Assembly (NCBI RefSeq): GCF_002101885.1
Contig: NZ_LQPS01000038.1
Coordinates: 23,450 to 87,449, forward strand
Direction of reading: 5' to 3'
Source: Mycolicibacter senuensis
Lineage (GTDB): Bacteria; Actinomycetota; Actinomycetes; Mycobacteriales; Mycobacteriaceae
DNA length: 64,000 bases
Positions 26,145 to 33,797 of the stretch are shown one piece after another (the stretch's first letter is position 1; every line of letters starts with the position of its first letter). The notes under the pieces were generated by a model, which was not told the origin of the DNA, ran no database searches, and was given only the letters and a program-made list of their open reading frames with translations. Position numbers and translations under genes: made by a program.

Positions 26145-26705
26145 ATGGCCGATCGCTTCACCATCCCGTCCGCCGAGGTGTTACGGGCACGGGAGAAACT
26201 CGTCCTCGGCCACTTCCACGACGAGGTGCGCCAGGACTGGGACGACGTGCTGGCCACGTTTCCCCACCCGCACTACGAGATCATTCCCACGCTGACCGTG
26301 CACGACGGCGACACCGAGGTCCGCGCCTACTACCGCGACACCCGCATCGCCTTCCCCGACCAGGACCACGAGATCATCGCGCTGCGGCACAGCGCCGACG
26401 CGGTGATCGTCGAATTCTGGCTGCTCGGAACACACCTGGGTCCCCTGGGAGCGATACCGGCCACCGGGTCGCGGCACCGCACCCGGATGACGGCCTACTT
26501 CGTCTTCGACGAGAGGGAGACGCTGATCGCCGAACGGATCTACTTCGACACGCTGTCGATGCTCAAGCAACTCATCGGCGGGCTCAACCTGCGCGACCCG
26601 CGCAACTGGCCGTTGGTGATACGCGGGGTGCGCGGGCTGTTGGCGATGGCGGCCGAACCCGATCCGCTGCTGGTCAACACCCCGGCGGCGGATCTGACCG
26701 ACTGA
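26145..26705 (+). CDS. SnoaL-like (NTF2-fold) protein
   Basis: A 186-residue protein beginning MADRFTIPSAEVLRAREKLVLGHFHDEVRQDWDDVLATF, with HYEIIPTLTVHDGDTEVRAYYRDTRIAFPD and a late ETLIAERIYFDTLSML segment, which is typical of ester-cyclase/SnoaL-like proteins that turn over or bind small hydrophobic ligands. The ATG 26145 has GGAGG 5 nt upstream. Substrate unknown. It is divergent from the GMC operon and convergent with the ACAD at 26726. Confidence 0.75.
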   Translation: MADRFTIPSAEVLRAREKLVLGHFHDEVRQDWDDVLATFPHPHYEIIPTLTVHDGDTEVRAYYRDTRIAFPDQDHEIIALRHSADAVIVEFWLLGTHLGPLGAIPATGSRHRTRMTAYFVFDERETLIAERIYFDTLSMLKQLIGGLNLRDPRNWPLVIRGVRGLLAMAAEPDPLLVNTPAADLTD

Positions 26706-26725
26706 TCGCGGTCCCAGCCGCCGGG

Positions 26726-27889
26726 TCACAGCGAGCGGCTGATGATCTCTTTCATGATTTCGCTGGTGCCGCCGTAGATCTTGTTCACTCGGGCTGCTGC
26801 GTAGGCGCGGGCGATCGGGTACTCCATCATGTAGCCGTATCCGCCGAAGAACTGCACACAGCGATCCACTACGTCGACGGCTTTGTCCGCTGCGATCAGC
26901 TTGGCCATCGACGCCGTTGCCGGGTCGTTGTTGCCGTTGATGTAGCTCTGGATGCAGTAGTCGACGGTCGTCTTGATCGAGAGCACCTCCGCCTTCAACT
27001 CGGCCAGCTCGAACCTGGTGTGCTGGAACTTGATCAGCGGCTTACCGAATGCTTCGCGCTCCTTGGTGTAGCGAATCGAGTCGAGCACCGCGGCCTCGGC
27101 CATGCCGGCGCACGTCGCGGCGATGATGAGGCGCTCGCGAGCCAACTGCTCCATGAGTTGATAGAAGCCGAGCCCCTCCTGGGCGCCGAGCAGGTTGGCC
27201 ACCGGCACCCGCATCTCGGTGAAGAACAGTTCGCGGGTGTCCTGGCCGTGCTGCCCGACCTTCTCCAGCACCCGGCCGCGTTCGAATCCGGCCAACTCGT
27301 CGTCGGTTTCGGCCACGATCAAAGACACCCCGGCCGCGCCCTGGGACGGATCGGTCTTGACCACGATCACCAGCAGATCGCAGTGAGTTCCATTGGAGAT
27401 GAACGTCTTCGAGCCGTTGACCACGTAGTGGTCGCCGTCGCGGACCGCGGTCGTCTTGACGGCCTGCAGATCGGACCCCGTGCCGGGCTCGGTCATCGCG
27501 ATCGCGAGCACCTTGTCCCCGCTGATGATGCCGGGCATCCAGCGCTGCTTCTGCTCGTCGCCGGCGTAGGTGTTGACGTAATGCGCGACGATCGGCGAGT
27601 GCACGATCCAGCCCGACGCCGCATCTCCGGCCAGCGCGAGTTCCTCGGCGACCACGGCCGATAACCCGAAGTCACCGTCGATTCCGCCGTACTGCTCGGG
27701 CAGGTCGACACCGAGTAGTCCGGCGTCGCCCAGCTTGTTCCAGAATTCGCGGTCGACCTGGTGCTGGGCGGCCCAGCGCTCCTGGTTCGGGGTCGACTCC
27801 TTGCGGAAGAACTCCGCGGCGTGTTTACGCAGCTCGCGGTGCTGGTCGCTCTCCCAGGTCGCGCGGTAGTCGGGGAACAGTTCGGACAT
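26726..27889 (-). CDS. acyl-CoA dehydrogenase (long-chain-type active site)
   Basis: A 387-residue ACAD: GVDLPEQYGGI, AMTEPGTGSDLQAVKTTA, NGSKTFISNG, YTKEREAFGKPLIKFQHTRFELAEL, FFGGYGYMMEYPIARAYAAARVNKIYGGTSEIMKEI. The C-terminal Glu position is Gly (YGGT). A Glu in QLARERLIIA matches the catalytic position of long-chain acyl-CoA dehydrogenases. ATG 27889 is preferred over one 12 codons earlier, which would lie inside the palindromic operator. It diverges from a TetR gene, and a perfect palindrome 9 bp upstream of the start suggests direct repression. Confidence 0.9.
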   Translation of the reverse strand: MSELFPDYRATWESDQHRELRKHAAEFFRKESTPNQERWAAQHQVDREFWNKLGDAGLLGVDLPEQYGGIDGDFGLSAVVAEELALAGDAASGWIVHSPIVAHYVNTYAGDEQKQRWMPGIISGDKVLAIAMTEPGTGSDLQAVKTTAVRDGDHYVVNGSKTFISNGTHCDLLVIVVKTDPSQGAAGVSLIVAETDDELAGFERGRVLEKVGQHGQDTRELFFTEMRVPVANLLGAQEGLGFYQLMEQLARERLIIAATCAGMAEAAVLDSIRYTKEREAFGKPLIKFQHTRFELAELKAEVLSIKTTVDYCIQSYINGNNDPATASMAKLIAADKAVDVVDRCVQFFGGYGYMMEYPIARAYAAARVNKIYGGTSEIMKEIISRSL

Positions 27890-27897
27890 GATTCGGA

Positions 27898-27913
27898 CGA
27901 TACAGATGTATCG
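27898..27913. promoter_or_regulatory. perfect palindrome CGATACA-N2-TGTATCG, likely TetR operator
   Basis: Seven-base arms with a 2-bp spacer, placed 9 bp upstream of the ACAD start and 56 bp upstream of the divergent TetR gene. Perfect symmetry at this position fits a self-regulated TetR operator controlling both genes. Confidence 0.65.
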
Positions 27914-27969
27914 ACATAGGTTCAATCGTAACGTCTACTAGGCTGAGCCAACGGCTGGATGGAGGCGAG

Positions 27970-28557
27970 ATGGTCAATCCGCGCGTGACCGACCAGGACC
28001 TGACCGGTAGGGCGCGCATCCGCAACGCAGCGCTGGACTTGTACGCGCAATACGGCGAGGACCGGATCTCATTGCGGGCCGTCGCCGCCGAAGCCGGGGT
28101 CACCCTGGGCCTGGTGCAGCACCATTTCAAGACCAAGGAGGGCCTGCGCCACGCCGTGGACCAACTGGTGGTCGACTACTTCGCCCACGCGATCGCCGAG
28201 GCACCCACCGACGACACCGCCGCCCAGATCGGGGCGGCTCGTGATGACGCGGTCCGGGAGATGCTGGCGGCCAACCCGCCCGTGGTGAACTACGTGCGAC
28301 GAGCCCTGCTGGATCCCTCCCATGACCGGATGCACCTGCTCGACGTGCTGGTGGAGCTGACCCAGCGCGAGATCACCTCGCTGCGCAAGTCCGGCCACGC
28401 GTCGACCACACGCCGGCCGTCCACCCAGATCGTCGCCGTACTGGTGCGCCAAATGGGCGAGCTATTCCTGGAGCCGATGGTCGATGCGGTCTGGGACCGC
28501 GTCGCGCAGCCCGGCGACGGCGACAAGCCACGGCTTCGGGTCACCGTCGCGGACTGA
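27970..28557 (+). CDS. TetR-family repressor, partner of the ACAD
   Basis: A 195-residue regulator: RARIRNAALDLYAQYGEDRISLRAVAAEAGVTLGLVQHHFKTKEGLRHAV is a complete TetR helix-turn-helix (residues ~14-62). The C-terminal half is a divergent ligand-binding helical domain. GGATGGAGG precedes the ATG by about 5 nt. It most likely binds the palindrome at 27898 and represses itself and the divergent ACAD; an acyl-CoA is the natural guess for the inducer. Confidence 0.88.
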   Translation: MVNPRVTDQDLTGRARIRNAALDLYAQYGEDRISLRAVAAEAGVTLGLVQHHFKTKEGLRHAVDQLVVDYFAHAIAEAPTDDTAAQIGAARDDAVREMLAANPPVVNYVRRALLDPSHDRMHLLDVLVELTQREITSLRKSGHASTTRRPSTQIVAVLVRQMGELFLEPMVDAVWDRVAQPGDGDKPRLRVTVAD

Positions 28558-28709
28558 TCGCTGACCGGCGCGACCGCCGCCGATCACCCGGCCGCGGCCC
28601 CGGCGCCACTTGTCCGCAATGATCAGGACTGGGCGCGCGAGCGCAACCGCACACCCGGCACCCCGCTACGATCCACTAAAGTTTTCAGCACCTATTCCGA
28701 CAGGTCCCC
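28558..28709. other. spacer before tRNA-Arg
   Basis: About 150 bp between the TetR stop and the tRNA. The stretch CACTAAAGTTTT (about 28674-28685) contains TAAAGT, a plausible -10 for the tRNA gene. Nothing else recognised. Confidence 0.35.
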
Positions 28710-28782
28710 GCCCCCGTAGCTCAGGGGATAGAGCACGGCTCTCCTAAAGCCGGTGTCGCAGGTTCGAATCCTGCCGGGGGCA
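28710..28782 (+). tRNA. tRNA-Arg, anticodon CCT
   Basis: Complete cloverleaf: acceptor GCCCCCG pairs with CGGGGGC; D arm with TAGCTCAGGGGATAGAGC; anticodon stem CGGCT/AGCCG around a seven-base loop CTCCTAA giving anticodon CCT (reads AGG); T arm with GGTTCGAATCC. The discriminator is A and the 3' CCA is not encoded. No integrase or duplicated 3' end is visible in this window, so there is no sign of use as an attachment site here. Confidence 0.96.
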
Positions 28783-28797
28783 CCGCATTCGGTGGGG

Positions 28798-28825
28798 GCA
28801 CTTCGGCACTGCGCACTTCGGCACT
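28798..28825. repeat. 13-bp direct repeat downstream of tRNA-Arg
   Basis: GCACTTCGGCACT occurs at 28798-28810 and again at 28813-28825, with a partial third copy overlapping the end. It looks like a local slippage product in non-coding DNA. Confidence 0.7.
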
Positions 28826-28836
28826 TCTGCGATGTC

Positions 28837-28853
28837 CCGATGTCGCACATCGG
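28837..28853. terminator. short perfect hairpin between tRNA-Arg and the EBP-like gene
   Basis: CCGATGT-CGC-ACATCGG: seven-base perfect stem with a 3-base loop, 15 bp beyond the stop of the leftward EBP-like gene and 55 bp beyond the tRNA. No U-tract follows on either strand, so termination is only a possibility. Confidence 0.35.
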
Positions 28854-28867
28854 ATCGTCCGAGTTCG

Positions 28868-29635
28868 TCACCCTCGGAATTGATGTTTGAGCAGCTGGTA
28901 GCCCCAGGCCAGCACCAACCACGGTGCAACCAACCATGGGCCGTTGAGAAGGATGAACTTCACTCCGAGGTCCATAATGCTGGAGGTGTTCACCGAGGGG
29001 AATCCGCCGAGCACCTCGGTTCCGTAGTAGTACCAAGTCAGCACGGTGTGGGTGACCCCCGTCGACATGATCAGCAGCGTGCCTCGGAAATCACGGAATT
29101 TCGATCGGAACAGCAAGACCAACCCCGCCGTGCCGATGCAGCCGTTGATCACCGACAGCACCTCGATCATCATGAAGCTGGGCTCGGCATCCAGGTAGCG
29201 CACGTCACCGCCGTCGATGTAGTTCCACCACGGGTATGCCCAGGCCGCGTCGCGCGCGGCGGGAATCGCCTTGTGCAGGATGAGCCAGCCCAGTTCCCAC
29301 GTCAGATGCGTGGTGTAGGAAACAATCGCAAACGCCAACACGACCCCCTGCAGGCGCTGGAACCGCGTCCACTGCCGCAGTGACGGGATCGGCAGGAACG
29401 CCGCGAAGATTCCCAGGAAATACGCGGCCGTTACGTGAACGACCATCGCGTTGGCGATGGCGCCGCGGTCAAACCCGCTGTGGAACGCCAAGTAGCTGTA
29501 GAGCGGAAAGCTCACGGCGAGAGAACCGAAGGCCACGATCCACACGATCCGCAGACCACGCGACGGCGGAAGCTTCGCGGTGACGGTCGGGGGTGTCTCG
29601 GGTTCGGCCGCTGATGTCGCTGATGTCGCCGTCAT
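28868..29635 (-). CDS. EBP/EXPERA-domain membrane protein, predicted sterol-isomerase-like
   Basis: A 255-residue protein with about six membrane helices. It resembles emopamil-binding protein (delta8-delta7 sterol isomerase). The residues I recall as catalytic or sterol-contacting in human EBP are present in order: H110 and E114 (HLTWE), the GDVRY stretch at 143-147, E158 (MMIEVLS), N231 and W234 (LLNGPW). Bacteria rarely make sterols, but mycobacteria degrade host sterols, so isomerisation of a sterol ring intermediate is a reasonable inference. GAGGAC precedes the ATG. The spacer to the divergent TetR gene holds two repeats that may control it. Confidence 0.75.
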   Translation of the reverse strand: MTATSATSAAEPETPPTVTAKLPPSRGLRIVWIVAFGSLAVSFPLYSYLAFHSGFDRGAIANAMVVHVTAAYFLGIFAAFLPIPSLRQWTRFQRLQGVVLAFAIVSYTTHLTWELGWLILHKAIPAARDAAWAYPWWNYIDGGDVRYLDAEPSFMMIEVLSVINGCIGTAGLVLLFRSKFRDFRGTLLIMSTGVTHTVLTWYYYGTEVLGGFPSVNTSSIMDLGVKFILLNGPWLVAPWLVLAWGYQLLKHQFRG

Positions 29636-29668
29636 CCACGTCCTCTTTCGCCGCCTCGGACAGGTACT

Positions 29669-29686
29669 GAGTAATGATGATTACTC
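29669..29686. promoter_or_regulatory. perfect inverted repeat GAGTAAT-N4-ATTACTC (operator candidate 1)
   Basis: Seven-base arms and a 4-bp spacer in the divergent spacer between the EBP-like gene and a TetR gene. It shares the core TGATTACT with the second element 21 bp away. Confidence 0.6.
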
Positions 29687-29695
29687 TTATCAGAA

Positions 29696-29707
29696 CAGTG
29701 ATTACTG
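29696..29707. promoter_or_regulatory. inverted repeat CAGT-N4-ACTG (operator candidate 2)
   Basis: The core TGATTACT begins at 29699, exactly 21 bp after the same core at 29678, i.e. two helical turns. This suggests two repressor dimers on one face of the DNA. Confidence 0.5.
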
Positions 29708-29770
29708 GACGACGGTATCATCGTGACGGCACGGGCGGACAAGAACTCAAAGGTGAGTGAGTGATCTCGG

Positions 29771-30409
29771 ATGAACGCCGCGGAACGGATGCCTTCGGCA
29801 ACCAGCCTCGATGACGCACGACGCGCGATGTATCGCCGCCAGATCCTGGCGGCCGCCGAGTTCGAATTCGGCCGGACCGGCTTTACCGGTGCGCGAGTAG
29901 GTGCGATCGCAAAGCGCGCCGGGGTATCGCTGACAACCGTCTACCGCCACTTCTCCGGCAAGGACGAGCTGTGGGATGCGCTCAACGCCGAGCGGATGAC
30001 GGAATTTGTTGCGGCCGTCCAACAGCGCACCGACAAGAACGCCACTGCCCTCGACAACATCCTCAGCGCGGCGCGTGTCGAGGTCGAGTTCTTCGCCGGC
30101 CATCCGAACTTCCTGCACCTGCATCTTCGCGATGGCCTCAGCTGGGGCACCGCCACCACCCTGATCGATGCCGGCCGCGGCGAACAGCGTGAGGTCTGGC
30201 GTACCGGCATGGACATGATCACCCGCGCCGCCGAGGCCGCAATCGAAGCCGGCGAGATCACCCGACTGCGACCAGCAGTCGTGGCCTCCCTGGTGATCTC
30301 GGCCCTGCAGATCTGGTTGACCGACTGGGTCGCCGGCGACTGCCGCCAGCCGGTCGAGGCGCTGGCCGAAGAAGTCGTCGCGCACCTGCGTCGTTGCCTG
30401 ACGGCGTGA
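29771..30409 (+). CDS. TetR-family regulator beside the EBP-like gene
   Basis: A 212-residue TetR protein: YRRQILAAAEFEFGRTGFTGARVGAIAKRAGVSLTTVYRHFSGKDELWDAL is the DNA-binding domain (residues ~20-72). The ligand domain contains FFAGHPNFLHLHLRDGLSWG, a pattern common in mycobacterial TetR regulators of lipid and sterol genes. It likely binds the twin repeats at 29669-29707 and represses the divergent EBP-like gene and itself. The first of two close ATGs (residues 1 and 7) is used; the ribosome site is weak. Confidence 0.87.
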   Translation: MNAAERMPSATSLDDARRAMYRRQILAAAEFEFGRTGFTGARVGAIAKRAGVSLTTVYRHFSGKDELWDALNAERMTEFVAAVQQRTDKNATALDNILSAARVEVEFFAGHPNFLHLHLRDGLSWGTATTLIDAGRGEQREVWRTGMDMITRAAEAAIEAGEITRLRPAVVASLVISALQIWLTDWVAGDCRQPVEALAEEVVAHLRRCLTA

Positions 30410-30411
30410 GA

Positions 30412-32376
30412 TCAGCCCCCGAACAGATCCGACAGGTCGAAGCTGGGGGTGCTCGCGATCAGGTCCGCCATGTTCGCCCACTGCTGGCTCGCCTGCTCAC
30501 CGACTTCGGTCGGCCAGGCGTCGGTGGCGGTCAGGATCGCCGTCGCGAAGTCGTCACGGGCGTTGAGCAGCCCGGCCAGGATGCTGGTGTTCGGGTTGAA
30601 CAGCGCGTCGTTGATGGCCGGGATCAGCAGCTGCGGCATCACGACCGACAGCGCGGTCTGGGCCAGCGCCAGCGTGATCGGCAGGTTGATGTCGCTGGCC
30701 AGCAGCGGCAGGTTGTTCCACACCGCCGTCAGGCTTTCCATCGGGTGGTCGGAGATGCTGTTCCACACCGCATCCCAGTTCGGGCTGAGCGCCTCGGTGA
30801 ACCGCAGCGCGATCGGGGTGAAGGGCTCATCGCCGAACACGGCCTCGTAGTTCTCGTCGCCCATCAGGCCCTGCAACCCGTTCATCAGCAGGTTCTGCAC
30901 CACCCAGTCGGGCTGGGCGTGCATCCGGGATACGTCCAGGCCGTAACCGTAGGACAGCACTCGCTGCGCCATGTCGGCGGCGAACTCCGCCGGGCTGACG
31001 GTGGGGGTGTCGTCCGGCAGCCAGTTGGCCAAGTCGTCCATCGACACCACGTGCGTCTCAACGCCCAGGCCCAGCGCGTTGTCGGGGTCGGTGACGTTCT
31101 CGAACCGGGCGAAGATCTCCCCGGTGTTGATGCCGCCGGTGTCCAGCCAGTTGGCCACACCGGGGTTCGTACCGCTGATGACGTAATAGGTGTAGCCGTC
31201 GTCGGCGTGGTAGGTGGTGGTGTGGTTGAGCGTGGTCTGGGCCATGACATAGGGCAGCGCCCCGCCGTAGACGTTCATCAACTCGATACCGCTGTAAGCC
31301 GCGTCCACGGTCGGCACCTTCAGGATCAGCGCCTCACCGGGATCCAGCGCGAAGTTGCCGCCGGTGACGACCGCGCTCTCCAGGCCGGCGCCGTAACTGT
31401 TCTGCGGACTCAAATCGAACATGGTGTTGGCCGGGACATTCATACCCACCGATGCCCCGCCCTCGATGGCACGTGTGTTGAACGGGCCGATGACCTGGGC
31501 GAAAGCACTGAAAAGCGTGGTGAGCATCGAGTCGATCGAGGTGATGCCGCCGGGTTGCTCCAGCGTCGCCCCGACCGGGTCGTCGCTGGGGAAGAACCCG
31601 CCCTCGGGGATGGCGAAGAACGGCGGGCAGTCGGCCACGCATTGCAGGGTGACGTGGCCGGGGCCCTTGCCCCAGTCCCCGAGCATGTCCCGGATCAGCA
31701 GCGACGCCGCGCCGCCGACGGTGGCGTCGGTGGAATCCATGAAGTTGACCGCGCCCGCCGGCTCCTCCGGACCGATGTACACGGTGAAGGTGCCGTCGGG
31801 GTTGACCACCAGACCGTGACCCATTTCCAGATTCTCGATGGCCTGCGCCGACCCGCCGGTGATGGCCTGGGTGCTGATCACGAAATGCTCGGTCCCCCCG
31901 CCCAGCGTCCCGTTCAGCACATAAGTCGCACCGGGCGCCAAACCGGCGGTCACCCGGTAGTAGATGTCGGGGGTGAAGAAATCGAAGTACTGGCGGGGGT
32001 CGGCGGCATTGCCCGCGATCGCCTCCGGCGATTGGAAAAAGACTCCGTTGAACAACTGGGTGACGCGGGACAGTCCGGCGCTGAGCAACTGGTAGTTGGT
32101 GTTCTGCAGCATCGTCATCAGTTCGTCTTCACTGCCCGGCGCCGCGTAGTCAAGATCCATATTGACGCCGACGAGCCGCTGCATCTCCGCAACCAGGGCA
32201 TCGAGGGCCGGCTGAAACCCAGCCGTCGACGTCAATGCCACCGCCGGTACGGTCCGGGCGGTAACCGCCGGGGTGCCCACCACCATCGACAGCGCGGTGC
32301 CCACTGCTGCTGCGGCGACCCCGTACCGCCTGACTCGGCCGGCACGGTCGCGTTCGGCGCCCCCGGTCATGTGCAC
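30412..32376 (-). CDS. large exported protein with a DUF1214-like region
   Basis: About 654 residues. An Arg-rich start (RDRAGRVRRYG) leads into a hydrophobic stretch (VAAAAVGTALSMVVG) and TPAVTARTV, a probable Sec signal peptide. Residues ~160-230 (GTFTVYIGPEEPAGAVNFM) and ~375-460 (GEALILKVPTVDAAYSGIELMNVYGG, GTNPGVANWLDTGGINTGEIFARFENV) recall DUF1214-type proteins. The C-terminal 190 residues are not recognised. GTG 32376 is preferred because AAAGGAG lies 5 nt before it. It diverges from a DUF1254/DUF1214 lipoprotein gene, so both may serve one envelope process. Function unknown. Confidence 0.7.
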   Translation of the reverse strand: MHMTGGAERDRAGRVRRYGVAAAAVGTALSMVVGTPAVTARTVPAVALTSTAGFQPALDALVAEMQRLVGVNMDLDYAAPGSEDELMTMLQNTNYQLLSAGLSRVTQLFNGVFFQSPEAIAGNAADPRQYFDFFTPDIYYRVTAGLAPGATYVLNGTLGGGTEHFVISTQAITGGSAQAIENLEMGHGLVVNPDGTFTVYIGPEEPAGAVNFMDSTDATVGGAASLLIRDMLGDWGKGPGHVTLQCVADCPPFFAIPEGGFFPSDDPVGATLEQPGGITSIDSMLTTLFSAFAQVIGPFNTRAIEGGASVGMNVPANTMFDLSPQNSYGAGLESAVVTGGNFALDPGEALILKVPTVDAAYSGIELMNVYGGALPYVMAQTTLNHTTTYHADDGYTYYVISGTNPGVANWLDTGGINTGEIFARFENVTDPDNALGLGVETHVVSMDDLANWLPDDTPTVSPAEFAADMAQRVLSYGYGLDVSRMHAQPDWVVQNLLMNGLQGLMGDENYEAVFGDEPFTPIALRFTEALSPNWDAVWNSISDHPMESLTAVWNNLPLLASDINLPITLALAQTALSVVMPQLLIPAINDALFNPNTSILAGLLNARDDFATAILTATDAWPTEVGEQASQQWANMADLIASTPSFDLSDLFGG

Positions 32377-32564
32377 GGCCGCTCCTTTGTGTCGGTTTTG
32401 CATTTCGAGCTCTAATCATTTGCACATCGAATTAATGGCGAACTCTCATTCCGGACGATACGTCGGTATCCCAGGGCGTGCAATAGCTGCCGCGCGAATT
32501 CCGCTACTCGTGTCGCGAAACCCTTTGGCGACATCGGCCGATGGCGCCAGGTAGGTTGCGCTGC
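32377..32564. other. 188-bp divergent spacer
   Basis: Lies between the exported-protein gene (leftward) and the DUF1254 lipoprotein gene (rightward). The part around 32404-32455 is AT-richer than average and probably holds divergent promoters. I could not fix -35/-10 pairs or a clear operator. Confidence 0.35.
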
Positions 32565-33722
32565 ATGTCCAAGCGATGGCTTTCTGCGTTCGGCGCGGTG
32601 ACGACCGCCCTGGCCTTGGCGGGGTGCGGGCTGACGGTGACCAAGGCCGGCCCGGATCCGCTGGCGCACCTGGCGCCGCGCAGCACCCCCAACGGCATGG
32701 TGTTGGTGTCGCCGGACAACTTCGTGCGGGCCGTCACCGACCAGGAGTTCACCAACGTCGTCAATGAGAACGGCTTCGGTCGGTTCTTCCACATGCGTGA
32801 GCTCACCCCGATCGACCGGCAGCTGGTGGTGCGATCCAACCGGGACACCCTGTATTCGGCGGCGGTGTTCGACCTGGAGGCGGCTCCGGTGACGATCACC
32901 CTGCCGGACCCCGGTCAGCGGTACATGTCGGCGCAGGTGATCAACCAGGACGAATACGTCACCGACATGTTCTACGGCAGCGGCGAGCACACCCTGGACC
33001 AAGAGCACGTCGGCACCCGCTACGTGATGATCGCCGTGCGCATCCTGGCCAACCCCAAGAACCCGGACGACCTACGGGCAGCACACCGACTGCAGGACCA
33101 GATCACCGTGACCCAGCAGGAGTCCGGAACCTTCGACGTGCCCCGGTGGGATCCGGTCAGCCAGAAGAAGGTCAACGACGCGCTGCTGGTGCTGGCCGAG
33201 ACCATTCCCGACACCCGCGGCATGTTCGGCAGCCTGGCCGACACCGACCCGGTGCGGCACCTGATCGGCGCCGCCGCGGCCTGGGGCGGCAACCCGGAGA
33301 CCGAGGCGCTGTATCTGAACGTCACCCCGGCCCGCAACGACGGCAACACGGTGTATCGGCTGACCGTCAAAGACGTCCCGGTGAACGCCTTCTGGTCGAT
33401 CAGTGTCTACAACAAGAACGGCTATTTCACCGAGAATCCGCAGCAGGCCTACTCGGTCAACGACACCACCGCGACGAAGGCCGACGACGGATCGGTGACC
33501 GTACAGTTCGGCGACTGCTCGGCCGATGTCGTCAACTGCCTGCCGGTCACGCCGGGATGGAACTATCTGGTCCGGCTCTATCAGCCGGAACCGGAGATCC
33601 TCTCCGGGAAGTGGGTGTTCCCCGAGGCCCAACCGGTAGAGACGGCCGGCGCCGGCACCCGGCCCGCCCCGACGCCCGCTGCCCCGACCACCCCCACGCC
33701 GCCGGCGCGTCCGCCACGCTGA
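32565..33722 (+). CDS. DUF1254/DUF1214 lipoprotein
   Basis: A 385-residue exported lipoprotein: basic start (MSKRWL), hydrophobic core and lipobox LALAGC (Cys at ~22). Residues ~45-160 match DUF1254 (LVSPDNFVRAVTDQEF, RSNRDTLYSAAVFDLEAAPVTITLPDPGQRYMSAQVINQDEY). Residues ~250-365 match DUF1214 (VPVNAFWSISVYNKNGYF, DGSVTVQFGDC, GWNYLVRLYQPEPEIL). The final 25 residues are a Pro/Thr-rich tail. Function unknown for the family. The short upstream GTAGG is the only ribosome-site candidate. Confidence 0.85.
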   Translation: MSKRWLSAFGAVTTALALAGCGLTVTKAGPDPLAHLAPRSTPNGMVLVSPDNFVRAVTDQEFTNVVNENGFGRFFHMRELTPIDRQLVVRSNRDTLYSAAVFDLEAAPVTITLPDPGQRYMSAQVINQDEYVTDMFYGSGEHTLDQEHVGTRYVMIAVRILANPKNPDDLRAAHRLQDQITVTQQESGTFDVPRWDPVSQKKVNDALLVLAETIPDTRGMFGSLADTDPVRHLIGAAAAWGGNPETEALYLNVTPARNDGNTVYRLTVKDVPVNAFWSISVYNKNGYFTENPQQAYSVNDTTATKADDGSVTVQFGDCSADVVNCLPVTPGWNYLVRLYQPEPEILSGKWVFPEAQPVETAGAGTRPAPTPAAPTTPTPPARPPR

Positions 33723-33797
33723 GGCGATGGCGGCACACCCGGCCCGGCCGGCGTTAGTCTGCAGATCGTGGTGATCATCGGGCAGTCGCCGGGCTAG

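Noticed and set aside
28710..28782. tRNA-Arg as an active integration site
   Set aside because: No integrase, no duplicated 3' tRNA segment and no composition shift in the window.
28692..29036. Leftward open frame across the tRNA encoding RIRTCDTGFRRAVLYPLSYGG
   Set aside because: This is the well-known spurious translation of the antisense strand of a tRNA gene, not a protein.
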